DNA of 64,000 bases, from NCBI RefSeq assembly GCF_029227915.1, contig NC_079882.1, positions 18,674,501 through 18,738,500 on the forward strand, given 5' to 3'. A model generated the notes under the pieces. That model saw only the letters and a list, made by a program, of their open reading frames with translations, had not been told where the DNA came from and did no database searches. The translations under genes were made by a program, and so were the position numbers. This DNA is from Hydractinia symbiolongicarpus (taxonomy: Eukaryota; Cnidaria; Hydrozoa; Anthoathecata; Hydractiniidae). How positions within the stretch are numbered: position 1 is the first letter of the stretch; each line of letters starts with the position of its first letter. Shown here one piece after another: positions 11,460 through 23,308 of the stretch.

Positions 11460-12510
11460 TTGTTCATCCCACATGTTATCATAGGATGGTGTTCAAGGAG
11501 ATATCTGGGATATGATCGCGTGATTGAATTAGCACGGAGGAGATTTTACTGGCCTGGCATGGCTAGTGATGTCAAAATGTTTATTTTCAAGAAATGCAAG
11601 TGCATAAAGGATAAAAAGCCAAACATTGAACAAAGAGCACCATTAGAGCCCATATCAACATCAGGAGTCAATGGAAAGGCCTACTGTAGAGTACCTGCAT
11701 CTTGACAAAGCAAAAAGAGGATATGAGTAAATGTTGGTAATCACTGACCACTTTACCCGCTTTACCCAAGCCTATCCTACCAAGAATAAGTCAGGCAGAG
11801 CGGCAGCTGAAAAGATGTTCAATGAATTCATTTTATCGTACGGATTTCCCAAACGCATACACCATGACCAAGGGAAGGAGTTTGACAACAAACTCTGGAA
11901 AAGACTGCAGGAATTAAGTGACATGGAATCCTCAAGGACAACTCCATATCACCCAATGGGCAATGGCCAATGTGAAAGGATGAATCACACAATCATAAAT
12001 ATGCTTAAGACTGTGGAAAAATACAAGAAAGAAAAGTGAAAAGACCACATTAAACACCTTGTCTTTTCCTACAATAGCACAGTGCACAAAAAAACTGGAC
12101 TTACACCGTTTTACCTAACGTTTGGACGCCATAACAGATTGCCAATTGACTTGACGTTCGCTCTAAAAGAAGAAATTGAGGACCACCATACTTCTACAGA
12201 AAAATAGAAAAGATTTATTTAACAAGCCTGTCTTGCTTCATCCAAGTCTGCTAAATCAGGACAAAAGAATTATTACAAAAAGATTTATGATGCTATACTT
12301 GCAGTTGGAGACAGGGTTCTACTTGTAACCTTAAAGAACGAGGTTAGACCGGAAAACTAAAATCCTATTGAGAAAAAGATGTTTACGCAATAATCGCACA
12401 GAAACTCAATTTACCTGTGTACAAAATAAGATCTGGATCTGGCAAGACCAATGTGGTACACCGAAACCTTTTACTTCAATGCAATCAGCTACCAGAGGTA
12501 AACACGCCTT
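11460..12510 (+). pseudogene. Ty3/gypsy integrase remnant
   Basis: An N-terminal zinc-binding-like piece (LGYDRVIELARRRFYWPGMA, 11505-11580) is followed by a separate frame (11731-12039). That frame contains the integrase core: VITDHFTRFTQAYPTKN with the first Asp, FPKRIHHDQGKEFDN with the second, and HPMGNGQCERMN with the Glu, so the DDE triad is readable. TGLTPFYLTFGRHNRLPID follows beyond a stop at 12039. A C-terminal GPY/F-like end (VVHRNLLLQCNQLP, about 12450-12490) closes it. Frameshifts at about 11705 and a stop after 12038 make it non-functional. Confidence 0.88.
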
Positions 12511-13149
12511 CTCCTCTTCATCATGTAGAGGGTAGTCAGGATCTAATGGACACAAGCTCTCCTGAGGTGGGACAGAGAAATCATCAACACGACTCCTCAA
12601 CTAAAAGAAATGATACCGCCAAGCTCTCCTGAGTCGGGAGAGGAGGAGATTCATCAGTGACCCTAACGAACAAGAAAACGAAGACATGCGACAAAGAAGG
12701 AAATCCAACATACGAAGAACTGTAAATATTGAGTTAAGAAACATTGAGGTTAAAAAAAGAAAAAAAGAAAGTTATGTACATAATGTGTTAACTACTTCCG
12801 TCTTTTTACTATCTTCTGGCGTTTTGTATATGGCAGGATAATGCTTTTTAAGTTAGAGATTAATCTAATAACCAGGCAAACAATTTTTCTTCACTTATAT
12901 ATAACCAGAAATAGAAGTAATGTCAAATGGACGAATGATTCAAAATTGAAATGGAACTAAATGATCAATTGTCATCGACACTCAACAGAATGATAGGGTA
13001 AAAGTCTAAGGGTAAAAAAAATCATAACAAAAATACACAAAATTTAGGAAAAACGGAACTTAAATAAAAATACAAACTGCGTAATCACGTAGTAAATTGA
13101 TTGTCAAATTTGTACCTCTCTCTAGAGGTGCCTTGTTACAGTAGTGATG

Positions 13150-13640
13150 TAGCTAGCCAAACTTATTTCTAAAGATTAAGGCATGGATGCCTGAATTATT
13201 TTATCCCCCCTCTTGTTTATGGTGCACAAGTATCTGGCAACGACAGAGAGGGTAGAGAATAATTCAGGTATAGATGCCAGAATTAAAATGTCCTCCCTGC
13301 CAATATGGTCGCATAAATAGCTGGCAACGCAATAGAGGGTACAGAACAATTCAGGTATGGATGATTGAATTACATTGTACCCCTTTCCTTTCTGTGCCTA
13401 TAAATATCTGGCAACGCCATAAGGGGTACAGAATAATTCAGGTATGTGTGTTTTAATTTTAATGTACCCCCTCCCGTTCTTGCCGCATAGATATCTGGCA
13501 ACACCAGAGAGGGTACAGAATAATGCATGTATGAATGCCTAAATTGTAATGTACCCCCTTCCATTCTGGGCGCATAAATGTTTGGCAACGCCATAAAGGC
13601 TACAGAATAATTCCGGCATCCATACCCAAGTTACTTTTTG
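13150..13640. repeat. 87-bp tandem repeat, about five copies
   Basis: CTGGCAACG recurs at 13234, 13321, 13408, 13495 and (as TTGGCAACG) 13582, an exact 87-bp spacing. Each unit also has GGGTACAGAATAATTCAGGT and a C-rich TGTACCCCC tract. The length is a multiple of three, which leaves short open frames (13274-13456 plus, 13370-13594 minus); neither has a recognisable domain. Copies differ from each other, so it is an older minisatellite than the large arrays. Confidence 0.9.
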
Positions 13641-14289
13641 TATCCCAAAAAAGACAGGTCAACTGCAAGTTACTGGGTGCAGATACAGGAATATTTGGAT
13701 ATAGGGATATACAAATGCAAAGCTGCTGTCAGTAAAACACATTAAAGTTCTATTTTTCTGCCTGAGAGAATGTGTTTATTACAAGCTCGTGAGCTTGTAT
13801 TAAAACGCAAATGTGTCCTACGGGAATGGAAATTTTTGCCTCTCTGAGCACCGACACGGGAGTTGTCGTGTGTTCGAATCTCAACTTGGTAACTATTTTT
13901 CCTTTTTTTTTTTCCTTTTTCTTTTTTAAAAAGATAAGAAAAGGGTTCAAAAGCCTTATTTAACTAACTGGTAAAGTAAAGGTGTTTGCACCAAACTTTT
14001 CAAAAGTGAATGTAGGCAGAATTAACTGAATTACTGAATTTAGCAAATTTTAGGTGGGGTTTGTGGTCTTTCTTCTTCCTGGGTTCACCAAAGACGGACC
14101 CATCGAAAATTAAAATATCGAGGAATTTTCCGTTCAAAAAGATCTCACAAATCAATTTTGAAATATAACTGCGTAGTATTATTGCGTATCTGAATAGTAA
14201 AATATGTCGTGCCTAACTTCGTAACAAAAGTCACAATTTGATAGACAGCTTTTTGTAAACTTTATTCGCGAGGTTGTTTGCGTATATCA
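13641..14289. other. no supported gene; degenerate tRNA-like B-box near a T-rich tract
   Basis: At 13870-13880 GTGTTCGAATCTC resembles a pol III B box and a T-rich tract follows (13898-13926). I could not fold a cloverleaf or find a convincing A box, so no tRNA is called. The rest is anonymous AT-rich sequence leading into the Helitron copy. Confidence 0.3.
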
Positions 14290-14797
14290 TACGTCTTGTT
14301 TTCCTTTAATATTGCCGTAAAATGTATGTCTAATATGTTAGGTTTTCTGTCGTTACGGCGCGACGTCAATAACACTACTTTACAATATATATCCTATAAT
14401 AAATTTGTTAATCCACTACAGCGCACCTACAGCTTTGAGGTAAAATTACTTGGAAACAAGGTGCTGACGTCAATGATTTTTCACCGTGTGGGTAACTAGG
14501 GACCACCTAGGACAAATTTGGGTAAGTTTCCGCAACCTGATTCCCCAAATCCGTTTTGGAGTGGAGAGGTTGATGACGTCATCAAAATTTTTTCAACCCC
14601 ATAGGGTTTCAAGATCTATACGATGAAGGCGACGGGTATGCAAATTTATGCTATTTTGAGATGTTACGAGTTAACAAAATTTTAAGAACATTTTTTAAGT
14701 ATATGAACAGGACAGTGCTGACGTCATCAAAAGTTAAATGCAACTTTTTATTATTTTTCTCTGTCTAAGTGGATTTTGGACCGACCATATCGACTAG
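14290..14797 (+). mobile_element. Helitron-like element B1 (5-prime truncated), inverted copy of A1
   Basis: From about 14310 (TGTATGTCTAATATGTTAGG) the sequence follows the reverse complement of 4066-4560, including GGCGCGACGTCAATAACACT, AATTTGGGTAAGTTTCC and GATGACGTCATC. It ends with a hairpin remnant and CGACTAG (CTAG at 14794-14797) followed by T. The A1 5-prime TCTCTACAG end is not visible here. Two full TGACGTCA palindromes occur at about 14573 and 14719. Confidence 0.6.
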
Positions 14798-14801
14798 TTA
14801 C

Positions 14802-17800
14802 GGTATATTACTAAGTATTACAGTGTACTACCAAATACCTAAACAGTACTGCAAAGTATTACAGTATATTACTAAGTACTACAGTGTATTAATAAATACT
14901 ACAAGGTATTACAGTATACTACCGAATACTACAAGGTATTACAGTGAATTACTGAATGCTACAAAGTATTACAGTGTATTACCGAATACTACAAAATATT
15001 ACAGTATATTACTAAGTATTACAGTGCATTACTAAATACTACAAGGTATTACAGTGTATTATTGAATACTACAAGGTATTACAGTATATTACCCAATACT
15101 ACAAGGTATTACAGAATATTACCGAATACTACAAAGTATTACAGTGTATTACTAAATACTACAAGGTATTACAGTATACTACCGAAAATTACAAGGTATT
15201 ACAGTGTACTACAAGGTATTACAGTGTATTACCGAATACTACAAGGTATTACAGTGTATTACTGAATACTACAAGGTATTACAGTATACTACCGAATATT
15301 ACAAGGTATTACAGTGTACTACAAGGTATTACAGTATACTACCGAATATTACAAGGTATTACAGTGTACTACAAGGTATTACAGTGTATTACTGAATACT
15401 ACAAAATATTACAGTATATTACTAAGTACTACAGTGTATTACTGAATACTACAAGGTATTACAGTGTATTACCGAATACTACAAGGTATTACAGTGTATT
15501 ACTGAATACTACAAGGTATTACAGTATACTACCGAATATTACAAGGTATTACAGTGTACTACAAGGTATTACAGTGTATTACTGAATACTACAAAATATT
15601 ACAGTGTATTACTGAATACTACAAGGCATTACAGTGTATTACTGAATACTACAAGGTATTACAGTGTATTACTGAATACTACAAGGTATTACAGTGTATT
15701 ACTGAATACTACAAGGCATTACAGTGTATTACTGAATACTACAAGGTATTACAGTGTATTACTGAATACTACAAGGTATTACAGTGTATTACTGAATACT
15801 ACAAGGCATTACAGTGTATTACTGAATACTACAAGGTATTACAGTGTATTACTGAATACTACAAGGTATTACAGTGTATTACTGAATACTACAAGGTATT
15901 ACAGTATACTACCGAATATTACAAGGTATTACAGTGTACTACAAGGTATTACAGTATACTACCGAATATTACAAGGTATTACAGTGTACTACAAGGTATT
16001 ACAGTGTATTACTGAATACTACAAAATATTACAGTATATTACCGAATACTACAAGGTATTACAGTGTATTACTGAATACTACAAGGTATTACAGTGTATT
16101 ACCGAATACTACAAGGTATTGCAGTGTATTACTGAATACTACAAGGTATTACAGTGTATTACTGAATACTACAAGGTATTACAGTGTATTACTGAATACT
16201 ACAAAGTATTACAGTGTATTACTGAATACTACAAGGTATTACAGTGTATTACTAAATACTACAAGGTATTACAGTATACTACCGAATATTACAAGGTATT
16301 ACAGTGTACTACAAGGTATTACAGTGTATTACCGAATACTACAAGGTATTACAGTGTATTACCGAATACTACAAGGTATTACAGTGTATTACCGAATACT
16401 ACAAAGTATTACAGTGTATTACTAAATACTACAAGGTATTACAGTATACTACCGAATATTACAAGGTATTACAGTGTACTACAAGGTATTACAGTGTATT
16501 ACTGAATACTACAAGGTATTACAGTATACTACCGAATATTACAAGGTATTACAGTGTACTACAAGGTATTACAGTATACTACCGAATATTACAAGGTATT
16601 ACAGTGTACTACAAGGTATTACAGTGTATTACTGAATACTACAAAATATTACAGTATATTACCAGGTACTACAGTGTATTACTGAATACTACAAGGTATT
16701 ACAGTGTATTACTGAATACTACAAGGTATTACAGTATACTACCGAATATTACAAGGTATTACAGTGTACTACAAGGTATTACAGTATACTACCGAATATT
16801 ACAAGGTATTACAGTGTACTACAAGGTATTACAGTGTATTACTGAATACTACAAAATATTACAGTGTATTACTGAATACTACAAGGCATTACAGTGTATT
16901 ACTGAATACTACAAGGTATTACAGTGTATTACTGAATACTACAAAGTATTACAGTGTATTACTGAATACTACAAGGCATTACAGTATATTACCGAATACT
17001 ACAAGGTATTACAGTGTATTACTGAATACTACAAAGTATTACAGTGTATTACTGAATACTACAAGGTATTACAGTGTATTACTAAATACTACAAGGTATT
17101 ACAGTATACTACCGAATATTACAAGGTATTACAGTGTACTACAAGGTATTACAGTGTATTACCGAATACTACAAGGTATTACAGTGTATTACAGTGTACT
17201 ACAAGGTATTACAGTGTATTACCGAATACTACAAGGTATTACAGTGTATTACTGAATACTACAAGGTATTACAGTATACTACCGAATATTACAAGGTATT
17301 ACAGTGTACTACAAGGTATTACAGTATACTACTGAATATTACAAGGTATTACAGTGTACTACAAGGTATTACAGTGTATTACTGAATACTACAAAATATT
17401 ACAGTATATTACTAAGTACTACAGTGTATTACTGAATACTACAAGGTATTACAGTGTATTACCGAATATTACAAGGCATTACAGTATATTACCGAATACT
17501 ACAAGGTATTACAGTGTATTACTGAATACTACAAAGTATTACAGTGTATTACTGAATACTACAAGGTATTACAGTATACTACCGAATATTACAAGGTATT
17601 ACAGTGTACTACAAGGTATTACAGTGTATTACCGAATACTACAAGGTATTACAGTGTATTACTGAATACTACAAGGTATTACAGTGTATTACAGTGTACT
17701 ACAAGGTATTACAGTGTATTACCGAATACTACAAGGTATTACAGTGTATTAATCAATACTACAAGGTATTACAGTATACTACCGAATATTACAAGGTATT

Positions 17801-18985
17801 ACAGTGTACTACAAGGTATTACAGTATACTACTGAATATTACAAGGTATTACAGTGTACTACAAGGTATTACAGTGTATTACTGAATACTACAAAATATT
17901 ACAGTATATTACTAAGTACTACAGTGTATTACTGAATACTACAAGGTATTACAGTGTATTACCGAATATTACAAGGCATTACAGTATATTACCGAATACT
18001 ACAAGGTATTACAGTGTATTACTGAATACTACAAAGTATTACAGTGTATTACTGAATACTACAAGGTATTACAGTATACTACCGAATATTACAAGGTATT
18101 TTACAGTGTATTACCGAATACTACAAAGTATTACAGTGTATTACTAAATACTACAAGGTATTACAGTATACTACCGAATATTACAAGGTATTACAGTGTA
18201 CTACAAGGTATTACAGTGTATTACCGAATACTACAAGGTATTACAGTGTATTACTGAATACTACAAGGTATTACAGTATACTACCGAATATTACAAGGTA
18301 TTACAGTGTACTACAAGGTATTACAGTATACTACCGAATATTACAAGGTATTACAGTGTACTACAAGGTATTACAGTGTATTACTGAATACTACAAGGTA
18401 TTACAGTGTATTACTGAATACTACAAGGTATTACAGTATACTACCGAATATTACAAGGTATTACAGTGTACTACAAGGTATTACAGTATACTACCGAATA
18501 TTACAAGGTATTACAGTGTACTACAAGGTATTACAGTGTATTACTGAATACTACAAAATATTACAGTGTATTACTGAATACTACAAGGCATTACAGTGTA
18601 TTACTGAATACTACAAGGTATTACAGTGTGTTACTGAATACTACAAGGTAATACAGTGTATTACTGAATACTACAAGGCATTACAGTATATTACCGAATA
18701 CTACAAGGTATTACAGTGTATTACTGAATGCTACAAGGTATTACAGTGTATTACTGAATACTACAAGGCATTACAGTATATTACCGAATACTACAAGGTA
18801 TTACAGTGTATTACTAAATACTACAAAATATTACAGTATATTACTAAGTACTACAGTGTATTACTGAATACTACAAGGCATTACAGTGTATTACCGAATA
18901 CTACAAGGTATTACAGTATATTACCGAATACTACAAAGTAATACAGTGTAAAATACGGGATATTACTATGTACTACACTGTATTA
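14802..18985 (+). repeat. tandem array B: decamer-based 30-bp satellite, inverted relative to array A
   Basis: About 4.2 kb of repeats. The main unit is ACAGTGTATT-ACTGAATACT-ACAAGGTATT; common variants are ACAGTATACT-ACCGAATATT-ACAAGGTATT and a 20-bp ACAGTGTACT-ACAAGGTATT. All words fit roughly ACHRNRTAYT. From about 14851 to 18100 every unit stays in the same 10-bp register; a 2-bp insertion (TT at 18101-18102) shifts the rest. A higher-order duplication of exactly 500 bp is visible: the segment from 17321 recurs from 17821. Open frames up to 343 codons encode only YYKVLQCITE-like decapeptides and are not accepted as a gene. Confidence 0.98.
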
Positions 18986-19295
18986 CTGTATATTACAAAG
19001 ATATTATGCTAGGCAGTAGTATGTATAGTAGGCAGTATTATGTGTTAACAACATTACGGCGTTGATAAATTGCTTAACGTCGTGTGTCGGATGTCGTTGG
19101 AAGAATACGACAATGTCGGATACGACATATTCACAGACTAAATGGATCCTTCCATGAAGTGCTTCCCCCGAAATAACGGCTCAGGGGCCACAAGACCCTG
19201 GGGACGAGGATGATATAAGGGTTTAAAAATTTTGCTGACGTCAGTCACTTTGTAAAAGTCACAGACGGAGACAGAACCGCGTATTATTATATAGA
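18986..19295 (-). mobile_element. Helitron-like 5-prime terminal segment flanking array B
   Basis: 18980-19160 is the inverted copy of 4890-5127 (shared GGATCC with CACTTCATGGAAGG, and the ACAACGT..GACGTT stretch). Beyond it the minus strand ends in TCTATATAATAATACGCGG (19295 downwards), preceded by A. This matches the 5-prime TC ends of mini-Helitrons at 31206 and 31700, so it is read as a Helitron 5-prime terminus. A TGACGTCA palindrome is at about 19234. The partner 3-prime end could be as far away as 4646. Confidence 0.45.
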
Positions 19296-19303
19296 TTATT
19301 TTA

Positions 19304-19398
19304 CAATCTCGTTCCCAGGACTTCTTTTTCTCTTTCTTATATGTGGCTGGCGCCCGCACATATCAGAAAGGGAAAAAGAAGCCCTGGGGACGAGATTG
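19304..19398. mobile_element. 95-bp foldback MITE with 9-bp target duplication
   Basis: Left arm CAATCTCGTTCCCAGGACTT and right arm (reverse complement) CAATCTCGTCCCCAGGGCTT continue to pair through CTTTTTC...TATGTG with a small GC-rich loop. The element is flanked by identical ATTATTTTA at 19295-19303 and 19399-19407, a 9-bp target site duplication. Nine-base duplications are typical of Mutator-like transposons, so a MULE-derived MITE is the likely class. It landed at the Helitron terminus. Confidence 0.8.
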
Positions 19399-19407
19399 AT
19401 TATTTTA

Positions 19408-20064
19408 AACAGGAACAGCAAAAGACAAAAAAGAAAAATATGAAAGTAGAAAAATTAGTTCAAGTTTGTAAACACTGATTTTATAAAACCTAAATGAATC
19501 CACATGAAAATTAATAAAACAACTACTATTAATTTTATTTTTTAAAAAGAATTTTAGCCTGTTGGAACTCCCGTTGGAGCAAAAAGTCCCAACACTGAAA
19601 AACTTTAACTTATATGTACCGCTACACTAGACTGGTATCCTTCTGTGGTTCACTAGTCTCGGTAGTAAAAACAAGCGACAAAAAAGAAGCCCATTTTAAA
19701 GTTCTACCAGCTAAAGCCGTAGAACAAAAAAGGAAACTGAAAGAAAACAAACTAATATATATAGTAAGAAAAAACTAATAAAGTGTTGAAAATACTGAAT
19801 TTCTTAAAATGTATTTAAATATATAGCTTGAGTTTATTGTTTATAAATCACAGTAGTCTATTTCCTTCCCAAACAGGTATTTGGTGTCATTTTCTGTGTC
19901 TGTCAGACTGTAAAGCACGTGTCTGAGTGACTGTCCAGGGTTGCCACATCTGCCAAGAATGTCTGGAATTAGAGTAAAGTCTGGAAATAGTCTAGATTTT
20001 GGCTCACTAATGTAAAAAATGTCTGGAAAATAGTTCTAGGAAAAAAATGCAATAATTTCTTCAT
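19408..20064. other. no gene seen
   Basis: AT-rich sequence with no supported exon or RNA gene. Short partial duplications of TCTGGAAAT/TCTGGAATT occur at 19950-20040. It separates the Helitron/MITE boundary from the LINE. Confidence 0.4.
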
Positions 20065-22960
20065 GCTTAAAACCTGTGGCAAAAACACACAAAGCACTTT
20101 CTTGTGACGAGTGTGGATTAGGGGCTCATAAAAATGTGAGCGTATTTCTCATAAAAAATATCAACAATTTGTGAAGACTCCTGAAGATAAACTGTTTTTC
20201 GTTTGCACTTCCTGTCTTTCTGGTAATTTACGAAATTCCGGACAACATCAATATTACTATTGATGAAAACTTTGATTTTGAGGCAATCAGAAATGGGAAG
20301 GGCTTAAAAATGGCCCATCTCAACATTAATGGTCTGTCATCCAAACTAGACTATGTTAAACTTCTACCACATCAAACAAAACTTGATGTATTCTCCATCT
20401 GTGAAACCAAAATTAATGACACCATCACTGACAATGACATTAAATTGATGGCTAATGTTTGTTATAGGAATGATCGGAATAGACAAGGTGGGGGGTGTTT
20501 TTGATTTTTGTCAATGAAAACTTGGATAGCCACCTTTTGAAACACCTGTACTTGAAAATGTTGAATTACTATGAGTGAAAGTGTGCATTAAAAAAACTAA
20601 ACCTATTTACGTGTGTGAGGTTTACAGGCCACCTGGAGGTAGTGATTTGCAGAAAACCTGTGTACTCATTTTAAACAGTGTTGTAATAAACTCCCAAAAG
20701 AAAAAGAAGTTTTTATCTTGGGAGATTTTAACTGTAACATGCTTTCAAAATATGCTCTTTCCTCCAAAATAATGGAATTATGCTCCACTCTTTTCCTAAA
20801 ATAACATATTACGGAGCCAACTCGTGTTACTGAAAATAGTAGTACTCTTATAGACTTGATAATTTCTAACAGTTCTTGTATTTCTGAAACTAGTGTCATG
20901 GATTAGGCATCAGTGATCACAATTTAGTTTATGTTATCGGAAAATTCAAAAAGCCAAAATTTGAACCTAAAACTATCAAGGTTCTAGCTACATGAACTTC
21001 AGTGAAGAGGCTATTCTGAAGGACCTCAGGAATTTAGACAAATAGTCATATTTTGATAATTATGATGACCTTGATGAAGCATGTGAGAAACTGAATAAAA
21101 ATGTTAAAACAGTGGCTGAAAGCATCAAAAAAAAAATCCATCATAGACTGGGGAGCTTTCAAACAAAAAAAGGAACCAGGTAATAGGTCTCAAAAATCGA
21201 CTCAAAAACGAGTACTATAATGACGTTTTGCAGGACTTTCAAAAACTGCCAAAACAACTTTGGAAAACGCTAAAAAAACTGGTTCCTGATAAGTCAGGCA
21301 ACACTACCTCGGTAAAACGAGTAGGCCAAAACGATGGTACAGAAACTTCTCACCCAAAAGCAGTTTCCAAGACGTTCAATTCATTTTTAATCAGTTTTGG
21401 TGCCAAAATAGCCTCTAAATTTTCTTCTGACACTACTTATGTTAATCCACCTGTTAGCGCACACGATTTTCGGTGGGCTCGTGTTCAGACCAAAAGTGTC
21501 GAAAAAGTAATTAGTTCACTAAAACTTAATAAAGCTACTGTCTTGGATGGAATTGGTTCACGACTGTAGGTTTGTCAGTTTTAAGTATTTATTTATCAAG
21601 TTTTTTCAACAAATCTTTATTTACTGGTTATGTACCTAAATGTTGGAAGACTAAAGGGGTCTCGCCTATTTTTAAAAGTGGCAATAAAACAAATCCTACT
21701 AATTATCAGCCTATCTCCATTTTGCCAATTCCTATGAAATTTTTTGAAAAGTTAGTGTATGAGCAAATGTCTCATTTTATTTCTGAGCACAACTTCCTGA
21801 ATGACAGACAGTCTGAATTTCGAAAACTCTTTTCCACAGAAACTGCAGTAGTTGATGTCTCTGATTTTATTCTTACTGAGTTGACCAACATAACTTTGTT
21901 TGTGCTGTGCTCATTGACCTTAAAAAAGCTTTTGACACTGTTGATCATAAAATTTTGTTGAAAAAACTATGGTGTTTTGGCATCAGAGATGCTGCCTTTG
22001 ACTGGTTTGAGTCCTACTTAACGGGCCGAACGCAGCTGACTCTTGTAAACGACACAGGATCAGATATGCTTCATGAAGATGCTTTTGGGGTGCCGCAGGG
22101 ATCTGTGTTGGGACCCCTGCTCTTTCTTTTCTATATTAATGACTTGAAATCTGTCATCAATTCAAACTACCACCATCTATATGCAGATGATACAATAATT
22201 ATTTCGTCCCATAAAAACTTGGATACCCTTGTCTCCCAAGTCGAGTTAGAACTTTGGCAAGTCGACCTCTGGCTGAATAATAACAAAATGACTATTAATA
22301 CGGACAAAACTGAAACAATCTTTTTTGGCAACCACAGCAAGTTAAAAAAAGTTGAGAACAAAACTATCAACTCTATGGGTATTCCTTTTATGAGGAGCGA
22401 AAAAGTTGATTATGTTGGGGTAACATTTGATCAAAAAATGCAATGAGAAGAGCACATTAATGACATAAATAGAAAAAATACTAATTAAATATTCTAAAAT
22501 TAGAACCATTGCATCCTGTTTAACACCTCACACAAAAAACCTTTTATAATGCACTTGTCATGCCATATTTCAACTACTGCTCCTCAGCACCCAAGGTAGA
22601 TTGGGAAAACTAGAAAAACGATTAAAATGTGTCTGTACCTTTCTTGGGAAAGAGAGGGAATATTCAATGAGTAATTTACTCATCAAAACCGATGCCATGT
22701 TAGTTTTGAAAGCCATGAATCGCATCCTGACATGCGCTCAAAATTCCTTTTGACAAAAAACTGTCATAATCATCAAACAAGAGGAGCTTCAAAAAACAGG
22801 ATCACACTTCCCTTGGTCAACACGGATTTTGGCAAAAAAGCCTTCCCATTTAAAGCTGCAAAAGTGTGGAATAATCTTCCAGACCAAGTGACCTGTAATG
22901 GAAGTCTGCTTTCGTTTAAGACTTCCATCTCTAATGTATTTGGCAAATTCTAATGGAGAT
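20065..22960 (+). mobile_element. decayed non-LTR retrotransposon (CR1/L2/Jockey type)
   Basis: In order on the plus strand: a Cys-rich PHD-like piece (SCDECGLGAHKN, about 20095-20140); endonuclease motifs MAHLNINGLSSKLD and FSICETKIND (20310-20430) and VYRPPGGSD (20610-20650); RT motifs LNKATVLDGIGS (21525-21560), WKTKGVSPIFKSGNKTNPTN and YQPISILP (21645-21730); then 21907-22446 with LIDLKKAFDTVDHKILL, GVPQGSVLGPLLFLFYIND, and the catalytic HLYADDTIII. The tail reads ASKNRITLPLVNTDFGKKAF and KVWNNLPDQV (22790-22890), the usual end of CR1/L2-like ORF2. Stops and frameshifts at about 20500, 21570 and 21960 show it is dead. An A-rich stretch lies shortly beyond. Confidence 0.9.
21907..22446 (+). 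pseudogene. LINE reverse transcriptase palm domain
   Basis: This is the best preserved 179-codon block of the LINE. The first catalytic Asp lies in LIDLKKAFDTVDH, GVPQGSVLGPLLF is RT motif 4, and HLYADDTIII holds the YADD pair. NNNKMTINTDKTETIFFG and KVDYVGVTFDQKM match motifs 6-7. It is cut by a TGA right after DQKMQ and joined by a frameshift to the preceding frame (21572-21961). Confidence 0.9.
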
Positions 22961-23038
22961 CACTTTTTAACTTTTTAATTTTTGTTTTTTATTCTTTTTC
23001 TTTTTAATTTTCACAGATTATAAATGTTACTAAAAAAA

Positions 23039-23114
23039 AAAAAATGATAAACCATAGACTGCCTCAGCTCAATCAAACGATTGAGTTGAGGCAGTCTATG
23101 GTTTATCATTTTTT
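23039..23114. repeat. 36-bp near-perfect hairpin with AAAC loop
   Basis: Arm 23039-23074 (ATGATAAACCATAGACTGCC...) pairs with 23079-23114. The only non-Watson-Crick position would be a G-T/G-U pair (CAGCTC against GAGTTG). The loop is AAAC (23075-23078), and A and T tracts flank the arms. It lies about 80 bp beyond the last LINE coding motif. The four-base loop is too short for a canonical pre-miRNA; foldback insertion or a transcript 3-prime-end structure are alternatives. Confidence 0.9.
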
Positions 23115-23200
23115 GTTGTTTTTTTGTTCTGGTGGCCCCCAGTGGAAACAATCCACTAACTATAGGTTTTTGTGATTTTCTGGGCTAGCCACTTTAAATA

Positions 23201-23219
23201 TTTATTATTGTTATTGTTA

Positions 23220-23308
<89 letters not shown>

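Larger units (their letters stand above)
9300..12640 (+). mobile_element. decayed Ty3/gypsy-type retrotransposon (gag knuckle, RT, integrase)
   Basis: Remnants occur in canonical Ty3/gypsy order on one strand: a nucleocapsid CCHC knuckle (9429-9470), a protease-to-RT linker-like frame (9958-10287), RT (10660-11019) and integrase (11460-12200) with a C-terminal domain (about 12300-12510). Several frameshifts and stops separate them. No LTR pair was recognised by eye. It sits between two inverted satellite arrays. Confidence 0.85.

Noticed and set aside
13780-13930. A tRNA or SINE at the GTGTTCGAATCTC motif with a T-tract
   Set aside because: No A box at correct distance, no T-stem complementarity and no acceptor stem could be found.
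16304-17335. A 343-codon open frame and dozens of similar frames in the arrays, encoding YYKVLQCITE-like decapeptide repeats
   Set aside because: Open frames exist in several frames and on both strands because the decamer words lack stops; there are no splice or start features and no amino-acid-level constraint. This is a satellite, not a repeat protein.
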